Below, in pieces: positions 53,789 through 62,020 of a stretch of 63,961 nucleotides of DNA. The position numbers and the translations under genes are program-made. The notes under the pieces were generated by a model. The model was given only the letters and a program-made list of their open reading frames with translations. It did no database searches and was not told the DNA's origin. The DNA comes from Flavobacteriales bacterium (GTDB lineage Bacteria > Bacteroidota > Bacteroidia > NS11-12g > UBA955): contig CANMCY010000014.1 in NCBI GenBank assembly GCA_947496375.1, forward strand, positions 1-63,961, read 5' to 3'. Position 1 is the first letter of the stretch, and every line of letters begins with the position of its first letter.

Positions 53789-55288
53789 ATGTCAGAGCAT
53801 TTCGCTGCCGCAACCACAAAGTCTTTGTACCGCTTTACCTTGGCGGTGTTTGTTGCCTACAAAGTCTTTTGTGTTTGTGTGCAGGGTTTTCAATATACTG
53901 ACAGCGATCAGACTGTGATGTGGCAAGCCGCCATGGATATGGCAGGGGGTGATTTTCATAATTTATTTTGGTACGGACAAACCTACAGCAGTAACCTGGA
54001 ATCTTTGCTGGCAGTACCCTTACTATGGTTGAAGGTGCCGGTATACTATGCCCTTCCCATAGTGAGTGGGCTGCTGTCGCTGCTGCCTGTGGTGCTGTTT
54101 GCAGAAATTGCCGCCCGAAACGGACGCATGATGAGTGCGGTTTTTGTGCTTCTGTTTTCATTGTCATTTCCGGCAGAGCATTGGCAAACAGCCATGCTGA
54201 GTCGTGGATTTATTCAGGGAATTGCCTGTGTTTCTTTGGGTATTTACATCATTTACAGAACCCGCATGAGTGTAATGTTTTCCTTGGCCGGACTGCTGAT
54301 TGCGGGTGGAATCTGGCAAAATCCCAATGCTGTATTTCTGCTTTGTGCAATTCCTTTGATGCTGCACCGGTTCAGGCCCTTGAGCAGAATTACCATAGCG
54401 CTGAGCGGTGCTGTAGCGGCCACACTCATGTGGTTTGCCTTAAGGGCTTTGGCTATCAGGCACATGGAGTATGTGGTACATCCGGAACCGGCTTTTGAAT
54501 GGTCGTTTCAGCAAGTTGGCAATCAATTTAATAATTTGTATAGATTTATTTCACATACGCTGCCATTAGGTCTTAGTGCTATTTTTATCTTGTTTTTATA
54601 CCTATATATTATTCCGAAGAATTTGAAAATATATGCAACACTATTATTTATAGTGTGCATATTTATTTTTATTTCCGGATTTAAAAAAACAGCAGATTAT
54701 TCAGACAATATTTTCTTCGGACCCGGTCGTTTTATTTTGTCTTTGCCTTATGTGTTATTATTGATTATAGCTTTCTCAGAAAAAGACACATTGAATATAA
54801 ATAGCAAAATAATGAAGGCATTAATTTTGTTGTTATTTGTTTTTTTCTCTTTAGATTTTGCGAATAAAAGTAATATTCAATTCATGTGTAGAGAGTACGG
54901 GCCGGTTTTTGCGGAAAAGATTTCTGAACTAAATAAAAACTGTGATGAAATTAAACGAATTTCCGATGAAAATCAGGTTGAATTTATATTAATGGGAGAC
55001 CACTATATGTTAGAAACCATAACCTGCGGATGCAGGGGTTTTATTAGGGACTTTCCTGTTGCTCTAAGGCCAAAATACGAACGACGCGGTTGGTTGTGGG
55101 CTCAGTTTGGTAAACAGATTCCCGGGAAAGTCTTGCTTCTTGAGAGTCACCTGACTGAGGATACACTCAAGCAAAATTGGATGGTAAAGCGAGTGGAAGT
55201 AAGGGGCAACGGCTATATTCTGACTACAGGAAACAAAACCAATAAAGAAATAATGCAGACATTATTTCCGTCCGAACATTTTCACTGA
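53789..55288 (+). CDS. Polytopic membrane protein, GT-C glycosyltransferase-like
   Basis: The ATG at 53,789 gives 499 residues with about ten membrane helices in the first 370 and a soluble C-terminal region. The first extracytoplasmic loop carries YTDSDQTVMW and an acidic cluster, resembling the Asp-containing loop 1 of GT-C lipid-phosphosugar transferases. No close family is recognised, so the substrate is unknown. From about 54,520 to 54,960 the DNA turns strongly AT-rich compared with the 5' half. Its last 27 bp overlap the convergent serine hydrolase gene. Confidence 0.65.
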   Translation: MSEHFAAATTKSLYRFTLAVFVAYKVFCVCVQGFQYTDSDQTVMWQAAMDMAGGDFHNLFWYGQTYSSNLESLLAVPLLWLKVPVYYALPIVSGLLSLLPVVLFAEIAARNGRMMSAVFVLLFSLSFPAEHWQTAMLSRGFIQGIACVSLGIYIIYRTRMSVMFSLAGLLIAGGIWQNPNAVFLLCAIPLMLHRFRPLSRITIALSGAVAATLMWFALRALAIRHMEYVVHPEPAFEWSFQQVGNQFNNLYRFISHTLPLGLSAIFILFLYLYIIPKNLKIYATLLFIVCIFIFISGFKKTADYSDNIFFGPGRFILSLPYVLLLIIAFSEKDTLNINSKIMKALILLLFVFFSLDFANKSNIQFMCREYGPVFAEKISELNKNCDEIKRISDENQVEFILMGDHYMLETITCGCRGFIRDFPVALRPKYERRGWLWAQFGKQIPGKVLLLESHLTEDTLKQNWMVKRVEVRGNGYILTTGNKTNKEIMQTLFPSEHFH

Positions 55289-56404
55289 TTCTTTAACGTA
55301 CAGCTGAATGCATTCCGGAGTGGGCAATTCGCCTCTCTGTTGTCCCGCGCCAGTGCGCACAATAATGAGGTTTTGAGACGGGACAACCGCGATATATTGA
55401 CCTTGAAAACCATGCATAAAGAAAAATGGATCTTGTGTTTGGTTGGCAATCCAGAATGAATGACCGTAATGGTCTGCTTTGTAGGGCTTTCTTGCTTCCT
55501 GTAGGAAGTTGCTGTCTACAATACCCATTCCTTGGTGTTCCAGAAGTATTCCCAGTCTGGCGTAGTCGCGGCTGATGGCATTGAAGCAGCAATAGCAAAG
55601 CTCGGTTCCGTTTGTTTTGTCGAGATGCCAGTATGCGGGGGCTTCCATGCCCATTTTCTTCCATAGTTTTTCTGAGGCGTACTCAGAGGGTGATTTGCCT
55701 GTGGCTTTTCGTAAGGCCATTGAAAGCAATTGGGTACTGCCACTCTGGTATTGGAATTTCTCGCCCGGTTTATCTACAACAGGAGTAGATTGCATAAGTG
55801 CGTCTACATCGTCGCTATAGTAAGCTTTAGCCATAATACTGAATGGGTCTTTATATTTTTCGGTCCATGCTATTCCGGCTGTCATTGTGCTGAGGTGTCG
55901 CAGGGTTAATTCTTTGGCATACGGCCCGGTAAGCCAGGGTAGGTAGTTAATGGCCTTGTCATCCCAGCTTTTTATCTTTCCTTCTTGTATGGCAATTTGC
56001 ACCATCATGGTAATAATGCTTTTGGCCATACTAAAAGAATTAGATGCTGTGGTGTCGCTGTGTCCGTTAAAATAATGTTCGGCAATGATGCTATCATTTC
56101 TAAGTACGAGGTAAGATCCGGTATTGGTTTTGGTCAGCATGTCCATTATAGCACCCGTCAGTGCTGCTTTATTGTAATATGCCGATTTGGGAAGTGGTAA
56201 GATTTCAGAACCTTTTTCCACTTTTCTCAAATCAAAATCTTCTTTATCATAAAAATTGGCTGAGCTTTTCCCTTTCAGGTACGTTAAGCTGATGCCTTTC
56301 AATAAATAGCGATACGGAGAAATATAGAGTATGGCTATGATTGCTGTAGTGACAATGGCTGTGTAGGTAAGGCCTTTTCTGAGTTTTTTCATAAGTATTT
56401 TCAA
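55262..56404 (-). CDS. Serine hydrolase, class C beta-lactamase/penicillin-binding fold
   Basis: The 380-residue protein has an N-terminal membrane helix (about 13-32). The SxxK motif is SMAK within NSFSMAKSII; the second motif is Y-Q-S in KFQYQSGS, in place of Y-x-N; the third is HGFQGQ in place of H/K-T-G. FQ instead of TG in the third motif is also seen in some esterase-like members. It is probably an esterase or peptidase rather than a beta-lactamase. The start could also be four codons later. Confidence 0.85.
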   Translation of the reverse strand: MKILMKKLRKGLTYTAIVTTAIIAILYISPYRYLLKGISLTYLKGKSSANFYDKEDFDLRKVEKGSEILPLPKSAYYNKAALTGAIMDMLTKTNTGSYLVLRNDSIIAEHYFNGHSDTTASNSFSMAKSIITMMVQIAIQEGKIKSWDDKAINYLPWLTGPYAKELTLRHLSTMTAGIAWTEKYKDPFSIMAKAYYSDDVDALMQSTPVVDKPGEKFQYQSGSTQLLSMALRKATGKSPSEYASEKLWKKMGMEAPAYWHLDKTNGTELCYCCFNAISRDYARLGILLEHQGMGIVDSNFLQEARKPYKADHYGHSFWIANQTQDPFFFMHGFQGQYIAVVPSQNLIIVRTGAGQQRGELPTPECIQLYVKESVKMFGRK

Positions 56405-56496
56405 TCTTACCCATAATTAACAAATAAAAAAAATAATGTTTCTTCAATTATACAATTTAGATTTTTCGCAGCGCAACAATCGCTGTTTTTATGTGG

Positions 56497-56504
56497 TAAC
56501 TTTG
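56497..56504 (+). promoter_or_regulatory. -7 promoter box TAACTTTG
   Basis: It lies 13 bp before the ATG at 56,518 and serves the small conserved gene and the GT2 gene behind it. Confidence 0.55.
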
Positions 56505-56517
56505 TCGGTTCATAATT

Positions 56518-56895
56518 ATGGCAGATCCGCTTGAAAAAGAACTCAAAGCCCTCGAGGCCGAATTGACTGAATATAGCGGTCAACTGCTGGAGATAACGCG
56601 TGAGTTAATGAAGGAGAGGGTATCTGAGTTCCCAATATTTATTGCTCATCAGGCAGATGTGTATATTGGTGAAATTATCATTGATAAAAATGAGTATGAG
56701 GTAGATTTTTCTTTGAGTGTCAGCACGGTTGAGGAGTTTGTGGAAACGGGCCTTATTCAAAAGGAAAAACTGTCCGCTTTTCGGGAAGCATTTGGCAATC
56801 CTCTTAAAAATATGTGTGTTTTCTGGGTTCACGGAGATAATGCCCGATATATTTTATTTCCGTTTGCAGGCCGCAATACAGATACTGACTCATGA
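56518..56895 (+). CDS. Small conserved hypothetical protein
   Basis: The 125-residue cytoplasmic protein begins with a coiled coil (about 4-36, LEKELKALEAELTEYSGQ) and continues with an alpha/beta domain (VFWVHGDNARYILFPF near the end). No signal peptide. It matches no function I know. The GT2 gene starts inside its stop codon (ATGA), so the two are translationally coupled. Confidence 0.65.
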   Translation: MADPLEKELKALEAELTEYSGQLLEITRELMKERVSEFPIFIAHQADVYIGEIIIDKNEYEVDFSLSVSTVEEFVETGLIQKEKLSAFREAFGNPLKNMCVFWVHGDNARYILFPFAGRNTDTDS

Positions 56896-57905
56896 GCATC
56901 ACTGTTGATATCGTAATTCTGAATTATAATACACGCTCATTGCTGGAAGAATTATTGCCTAAGGTTATTGAAAACAGTCAAGGTGAAAATATAAAAATAG
57001 TAGTAGCCGATAACCACAGCAGTGATGGAAGTGCAGCGTTTATGCGCAGCAATTTTCCGGAAATAGAATTGATTAGTATTCCTGAAAATTTTGGATATGC
57101 CGGTGGTTATAATTATTGTTTAAAAAACAGAAAGTCCGATTATTTTATGTTGCTGAATAGCGACGCAGAGCCCGCGCCCGGCTGGATAGATGCACTGACT
57201 GACATGGCCGAGAAAAATCCTAGTCTTGGTGCAGCACAGCCACATATTCTGGATTATAAAAACCGCCATAAATTTGAGTATGCGGGTGCTGCGGGCGGAT
57301 TTATGGATCAATATGGGTATCCGTTTTGCCGTGGACGTATATTCGGTAATGTAGAGCAGAATCTGGGACAGTATAATGATGAAAAGCCCTTATTCTGGGC
57401 AACAGGGGCAGCATTGTTCATCAAAAGGGAGGCATGGGAAAAAGCGGGCGGACTGGATGAATTGTTTTTTGCTCACATGGAAGAAATTGATTTGTGCTGG
57501 CGATTGAAAAACATGGGTTATGAAATATGGTCATGTCCTAACAGTAATGTTTATCATATTGGTGGGGCTACATTGAGTAATCAAAGTCCCAGAAAAACCT
57601 ATTTAAATTTCCGCAATAATTTATTGATGCTCTATAAAAATTTACATGAGCAGGAGCGAGACACCATCATTTTTAAAAGGAAATTACTGGATGGTCTTGC
57701 GGCATGTTTTTTTATTTTACAGGGAAAGATTAGCCATATTCCACAAATTATAAAAGCCCATCGGGATTTTGAGAAAATAAAATTACAATTGAAGCGCGGT
57801 GAGGGTAATAAAAAACTTACAGAGCTTAGTGGCGTATTGCATGCCGGGCTTGTATCTGCATATTTTCTAAGAGGAAAAAAAACATGGAATAAACTAGGAT
57901 TTTAG
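56892..57905 (+). CDS. Glycosyltransferase family 2
   Basis: The 337-residue enzyme has the GT-A fold: VDIVILNYNTRSLLEELLP at the start, VVADNHSSDGSAAF, the sugar-nucleotide and metal site LLNSDAEP, and HMEEIDLCWRLKNMG with a likely catalytic Asp. It resembles rhamnosyltransferase-like GT2 members that act on cell-surface glycans. The C-terminus has no clear membrane helices. It overlaps the small gene before it by 4 bp. Confidence 0.9.
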   Translation: MSITVDIVILNYNTRSLLEELLPKVIENSQGENIKIVVADNHSSDGSAAFMRSNFPEIELISIPENFGYAGGYNYCLKNRKSDYFMLLNSDAEPAPGWIDALTDMAEKNPSLGAAQPHILDYKNRHKFEYAGAAGGFMDQYGYPFCRGRIFGNVEQNLGQYNDEKPLFWATGAALFIKREAWEKAGGLDELFFAHMEEIDLCWRLKNMGYEIWSCPNSNVYHIGGATLSNQSPRKTYLNFRNNLLMLYKNLHEQERDTIIFKRKLLDGLAACFFILQGKISHIPQIIKAHRDFEKIKLQLKRGEGNKKLTELSGVLHAGLVSAYFLRGKKTWNKLGF

Positions 57906-57926
57906 TTTAGTAGAACCCTGATTTAT

Positions 57927-58835
57927 TTAATGACTTCGCGGGTGAAATTTATGTATGGTGTCAGCGAGGAAGCTACGATCCAGGTGGGTGTAAATTTCAG
58001 TTGTGGTAATACTTTCATGGCCCAGCATCTCCTGCACTGCGCGCAAGTCGGCGCCCGCTTCCACAAGGTGCGTTGCAAAAGAATGACGAAAAGTGTGCGG
58101 ACTAATATTTTTGGAAATACCTGTTTTATTGGCCAGCGATTTGATAAGCAAAAACACCGATTGCCTGCTGAGTTTGCCTCCTCGGCGGTTCAGAAAAACA
58201 ATATCTCTGCTGCCGGGCTGAATGTTCATGTGGCGGCGCACGGCATCGCGGTATAAGTTTATATGCTTGAGGGCTCTTCCACCAATGGGAACCAGTCTTT
58301 CTTTGTTTCCTTTACCAATCACACGCAGGTAAGAATCTTCTGCGAAAATATCGGTGGTTTTGAGGCCTACCAGTTCACTCACCCGCAAGCCGCAGCTGTA
58401 TAGGGTTTCCAGCATGGCAACATCACGTTCACCTTCGGGTTTGCTGCGGTCTACAGCGGCAATCATGCCGTCAATTTCCTCAGGGCTAAGCACCACAGGG
58501 AGTTTACGGCCAGTTTTGGGTGGTTCCAGAAAATCGGCCGGGCTTTCCGGAATTTCATTTTGCAAAACCAAGAAACGGTAGAACCCTCGAATTCCGCTGA
58601 GTATGCGGGCCTGAGATGTAGCACTGAAACCGATTTCGGCCAGCCATGCAGAAAAGGCCATCAGGTCCTGCAGATTAAAATCTTCAGGGTTTCGGTTCAT
58701 GCCACGGAGTTCAGCCCATTTCCGCAGGGCCTCTGCATCGTGAAGATAAGCTTCTATGCTGGGAGCTGCCAGCGATTTCTCCAGCAGCAGGTATTGTCTG
58801 AAATGTTTAAAATGGTTGTTCCAGGTACCGCTCAT
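57927..58835 (-). CDS. xerD: Tyrosine recombinase XerD/XerC type
   Basis: The 302-residue protein has a SAM-like N-terminal DNA-binding domain (about 1-100) and the catalytic domain with R151, K175, H247, R250, H273 and the nucleophile Y282 (EIYTHLDRSF). Length and sequence fit the chromosomal dimer resolvases rather than a phage integrase. It works with its partner at dif and with FtsK, whose gene lies 3 kb away. The ATG at 58,835 overlaps the stop of the Omp28-like gene as ATGA; a longer frame upstream is rejected. Confidence 0.9.
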   Translation of the reverse strand: MSGTWNNHFKHFRQYLLLEKSLAAPSIEAYLHDAEALRKWAELRGMNRNPEDFNLQDLMAFSAWLAEIGFSATSQARILSGIRGFYRFLVLQNEIPESPADFLEPPKTGRKLPVVLSPEEIDGMIAAVDRSKPEGERDVAMLETLYSCGLRVSELVGLKTTDIFAEDSYLRVIGKGNKERLVPIGGRALKHINLYRDAVRRHMNIQPGSRDIVFLNRRGGKLSRQSVFLLIKSLANKTGISKNISPHTFRHSFATHLVEAGADLRAVQEMLGHESITTTEIYTHLDRSFLADTIHKFHPRSH

Positions 58836-59704
58836 GGTTTGAGTTTCACCTCGGCAGATTGCAGAATTTCTTTGGTGGCGGCATCCACAATCCACACCAT
58901 GGCGCTGAGGTTGTCGGGTTTCCAGTTATAGCGGGGACTGATGTAGTAATGTTTTTCGAAAACACGGCCTGCAGACAAGTCTGCTTTCAGTGTGTCTCCG
59001 GTAACAGGGGTCATTAATTTTCTCAAAACATGCATGAATTTATATTTGTAGGAATAGCCGCTCGCCGAATCGTTATTGGCCTGTTTTCCAACTATATTAT
59101 CTTCCGTTACTCCAATGTGGATAAGGTGTTTAGCCGTTGGTGGAAGGTTTGTGTGATAAACGGCTTTGATCTCCAGACGGGCTTTGTTGTTAGAAGTCAG
59201 CCATTTTGAATTTAAATCCAGATTCAATGGAGAATTTTGTAATAATCTGTCGCTAACGGTACCCGCCCATGAGGTGGTTGGCACAAAAAAGCTGCCCCCC
59301 AGTTTAATTTGGTCTATAATGCCAGTCGGCAATCCGGTTACACTACCCAGATTGGAAACAATGCCATCAGCATCTGAAGAGACCAGCGTATCATAGCCGG
59401 GCCATGGGTTTGTTAGTGCATTTCCGGGTGAAATGGCGGGGTACAAGGCCAGAACATTGATTCGGCCTGGGTTTGCACTTTGCAAGTTTTTGGCCAATGT
59501 AGCGGCTTTGGGACAATTTGGACAGTTTACACCTGTTATATCCATTAGCAATAACATCTTAGGATCCGGTGCCGGTGCTGTGCCGGAATATATTGTATCC
59601 AACAGGGGTTTTTCAGGGTCTGTAAAGCGCACGGGAGGCGGTTCTTCATCGCAGGATACCCAGATAATGGAAACCAGAAAAGGAATGATGAGCAGTTTTT
59701 TCAT
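58832..59704 (-). CDS. Omp28-like lipoprotein with thioredoxin-type CPNC motif
   Basis: The 290-residue protein has a lipoprotein signal (IIWVSC, Cys 18), then a thioredoxin-like domain with C61-P-N-C64 in GVNCPNCPKAATL, YPAISPG and TGLPTGIIDQ. This resembles the Omp28 family of Bacteroidota outer-membrane proteins. The C-terminus is beta-rich (YNWKPDNLSAMVWIVD). It may handle disulfides or metals at the cell envelope. It is coupled to xerD by a 4-bp overlap, though their roles seem unrelated. TAACTTCG at 59,714-59,721 (minus) is a possible -7 box. Confidence 0.8.
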   Translation of the reverse strand: MKKLLIIPFLVSIIWVSCDEEPPPVRFTDPEKPLLDTIYSGTAPAPDPKMLLLMDITGVNCPNCPKAATLAKNLQSANPGRINVLALYPAISPGNALTNPWPGYDTLVSSDADGIVSNLGSVTGLPTGIIDQIKLGGSFFVPTTSWAGTVSDRLLQNSPLNLDLNSKWLTSNNKARLEIKAVYHTNLPPTAKHLIHIGVTEDNIVGKQANNDSASGYSYKYKFMHVLRKLMTPVTGDTLKADLSAGRVFEKHYYISPRYNWKPDNLSAMVWIVDAATKEILQSAEVKLKP

Positions 59705-59753
59705 GCGTAGCCACGAAGTTAAGCAAACTGTTATTGCCTAAACAATAAGGGCA

Positions 59754-59761
59754 TATTTTTG
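59754..59761 (+). promoter_or_regulatory. -7 promoter box TATTTTTG of the glutathione peroxidase gene
   Basis: It lies 10 bp before the ATG at 59,772, with TTG at 59,734-59,736 (17-bp gap) as a possible -33 element. Confidence 0.55.
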
Positions 59762-59771
59762 TTACCTGATT

Positions 59772-60362
59772 ATGATAAAAAAAGCATTTCGATTTTTCTT
59801 ATTCGGTGGTTTAATACTGGCCGTGCAGGGTTGTTTCTTCGCCAAAACCAAAACGGTGGATGCAAACATGATTAAACCGGCTCCCATATCCTTTTATACG
59901 CTAAAGCTAAAATCGCTGGATGGCAAAGAGGAGTGGTCTTTTGAATCACTGAAAGGGAAGAAGGTGCTGATTGTAAATACCGCCAGTGAATGCGGATACA
60001 CACCACAATATGAGGGTTTGCAGAAGTTGCATGAGAAATATGGCAATAAACTCGTGATCATAGGTTGTCCTTGCAATCAGTTTGGAGGTCAGGAACCCGG
60101 TGATGCAGCCAAAATCGGATCTTTTTGTCAGAAAAATTATGGAGTGAGTTTCCGCATCAGCGAAAAACTGGAAGTGCGCGGAGAAAATCAGCACCCGGTT
60201 TACCAATGGCTATGCAATAAATCGCAGAATGGTGCGCTTGATGCATCCGTGACCTGGAATTTTAATAAGTTTTTAATCGATGAAACCGGCAATTTGGTGG
60301 GCTATTACCCCAGCCGTGTAAATCCGGAAGATGCTGAATTGGTATCAGCGATTGAAAAATAA
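59772..60362 (+). CDS. Glutathione peroxidase-like lipoprotein
   Basis: The 196-residue protein has a signal with lipobox-like AVQGC (Cys 21), unusual for the family, so it is probably envelope-anchored. The peroxidatic Cys 74 is in NTASECGYTPQY; CNQFGGQEPG supplies the Gln and VTWNFNKFLID the Trp and Asn of the active site. Cys replaces selenocysteine, and such enzymes usually run on thioredoxin rather than glutathione. It reduces peroxides of lipids or H2O2. Confidence 0.92.
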   Translation: MIKKAFRFFLFGGLILAVQGCFFAKTKTVDANMIKPAPISFYTLKLKSLDGKEEWSFESLKGKKVLIVNTASECGYTPQYEGLQKLHEKYGNKLVIIGCPCNQFGGQEPGDAAKIGSFCQKNYGVSFRISEKLEVRGENQHPVYQWLCNKSQNGALDASVTWNFNKFLIDETGNLVGYYPSRVNPEDAELVSAIEK

Positions 60363-60410
60363 CAAGGCAATTCAGCTGCTACATCGTATTTTCGCGGAAC
60401 TTTTCGCAGC

Positions 60411-61277
60411 ATGAGTATACTGGTTAACAAACATTCCCGCGTCATAGTGCAGGGATTTACCGGAAACGAAGGAACGTTTCACGCAACACAAATGATAGAA
60501 TACGGCACCCAGCTTGTGGGTGGTGTAACGCCGGGTAAAGGGGGTAGTACACACCTTGACAGACCCGTTTTCAATACGGTTGAGCAGGCCGTTAAAGACG
60601 CCGGAGCCGACGTTAGCATTATTTTTGTTCCACCGGCTTTTGCCGCCGACGCCATCATGGAATCTGCCGATGCCGGCATCAAAGTGATCGTGGCCATCAC
60701 GGAGGGAATTCCCACCCGCGATATGGTGAAGGTGAAGCGATATCTTGAAGGTAAAAAATCTACCCTGATTGGCCCCAACTGCCCCGGTATCATCACGCCG
60801 GAAGAAGCCAAAATTGGTATCATGCCCGGTTTTATTTTCAAAAAAGGCAATATCGGTGTTGTGTCTAAAAGCGGTACTTTGACGTATGAGGCGGTAGACC
60901 AGCTCACCAAACTTGGACTAGGTCAAAGCACTGCCATCGGTATTGGTGGTGACCCTATCATAGGAACTACCACCAAAGAAGCCGTAGAGTTGTTTATGAA
61001 CGACCCTGAAACTGCGGGTATTGTGATGATTGGTGAAATTGGCGGTGGTATGGAAGCGGAAGCTGCACGCTGGATTCAGGCAAACGGAACTAAGCCGGTG
61101 GTAGGGTTTATCGCCGGACAGACGGCGCCTCCCGGTCGCAGAATGGGTCACGCCGGTGCGATTGTTGGCGGAAAAGACGATACAGCGGCTGCTAAAATGG
61201 CGATTATGGCCGAATGTGGAATACATGTAGTGGCCAGCCCTGCTGAAATTGGTCAGCGCATGAAAGAGGTACTTTAA
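60411..61277 (+). CDS. sucD: Succinyl-CoA ligase, alpha subunit
   Basis: The 288-residue protein begins with a CoA-binding fold ([27 protein letters not shown]) and ends with the ligase domain; the His phosphorylated during catalysis is in [23 protein letters not shown] and [11 protein letters not shown] are typical. It makes ATP or GTP from succinyl-CoA. The beta subunit gene (sucC) is not adjacent, unlike in most bacteria. TATTTTCG at 60,387-60,394 is a possible -7 box. Confidence 0.95.
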   Translation: MSILVNKHSRVIVQGFTGNEGTFHATQMIEYGTQLVGGVTPGKGGSTHLDRPVFNTVEQAVKDAGADVSIIFVPPAFAADAIMESADAGIKVIVAITEGIPTRDMVKVKRYLEGKKSTLIGPNCPGIITPEEAKIGIMPGFIFKKGNIGVVSKSGTLTYEAVDQLTKLGLGQSTAIGIGGDPIIGTTTKEAVELFMNDPETAGIVMIGEIGGGMEAEAARWIQANGTKPVVGFIAGQTAPPGRRMGHAGAIVGGKDDTAAAKMAIMAECGIHVVASPAEIGQRMKEVL

Positions 61278-61295
61278 TAAAAATCTCATAAAAAG

Positions 61296-61327
61296 AAAGG
61301 CTGCAATGATTGTTGCAGCCTTTTTTT
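61296..61327. terminator. Bidirectional terminator between sucD and lolA
   Basis: AAAGGCTGCAA, a 6-nt loop and TTGCAGCCTTT run into T-runs on the plus strand; A-richness before the stem suits the opposite gene. Confidence 0.85.
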
Positions 61328-61345
61328 ATGGTGTGTTTGATGGGT

Positions 61346-62005
61346 TTATTTTTTGGTTAGATCTACCTCAGATACCCCGGGGTGGGATGCGGCATTCCAT
61401 TCAAAGAAATTGTCAGCAAGTGATGTGTTGGCCGTAAACTGACCGATGCCATATATGATTTCGGTTCCATTTTTATAGTGCTGAACCATGCGTTGAATTT
61501 TGTTGGTAGATTTATCAATCTCCAGTTTGATGTAGCTATAGTTTACTTTCTTTTTGGAAACCATTTTGATGACTTCATAGGTTTTGCCATCTTTAACGGT
61601 CGGACCCTCGTAAGCATTTTTAAAATCACGGTTATAAATCGTGAAAATTTCGTTGGGGGTGATGGCGTTGTCTTTCACCTTATAGTTTTCCTTGGTCACT
61701 TCATTGTCTTCTTTATTATAAGTCCAGATGTATTTTCCATTACAAAAAATTTCCTGACCTGCATAATCCAGTTTGTAACGAGTGCCTTTAATCCAAACGG
61801 TTCCGTTGCTGCTGGTACTTTTACCCTGTGCGGAGGTGGTGGTGATGCTAAAGGTACTTTTGATACCTGAATAGCTTTTATACAACTTGCTGACCTTATT
61901 CAGGATGCTGGTGGCTTTGGGGTCGCTTGTTTTGGGATCAGGTTGCGCGTGGAGGGTTAACAGAAATAACAGGGATAAGCCAATAAGGAGGGTGTTTTTG
62001 TTCAT
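61346..62005 (-). CDS. lolA: LolA-like lipoprotein carrier protein
   Basis: The 219-residue protein has a signal peptide (1-20, ending LTLHAQ) and the LolA-type half-barrel pattern: ILNKVSKLYKSYSGIKSTFSI, GTVWIKGTRYKLDY, FCNGKYIWTYNKE, and VEIN-like alternating strands to the end. It probably escorts lipoproteins across the periplasm. Bacteroidota members are divergent from E. coli LolA, so the exact function is by fold. It lies 15 bp after ftsK on the same strand. Confidence 0.8.
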   Translation of the reverse strand: MNKNTLLIGLSLLFLLTLHAQPDPKTSDPKATSILNKVSKLYKSYSGIKSTFSITTTSAQGKSTSSNGTVWIKGTRYKLDYAGQEIFCNGKYIWTYNKEDNEVTKENYKVKDNAITPNEIFTIYNRDFKNAYEGPTVKDGKTYEVIKMVSKKKVNYSYIKLEIDKSTNKIQRMVQHYKNGTEIIYGIGQFTANTSLADNFFEWNAASHPGVSEVDLTKK

Positions 62006-62012
62006 AAAGATG

Positions 62013-62020
62013 CAAATCTA
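62013..62020 (-). promoter_or_regulatory. -7 promoter box TAGATTTG of lolA
   Basis: On the minus strand it lies between the ftsK stop codon and the lolA ATG, 7 bp before the start. Confidence 0.55.

Noticed and set aside
57927-58835. XerD as integrase of a mobile element
   Set aside because: Length and motifs fit the housekeeping dimer resolvase; it is coupled to a core envelope gene, and no att repeats or phage genes surround it.
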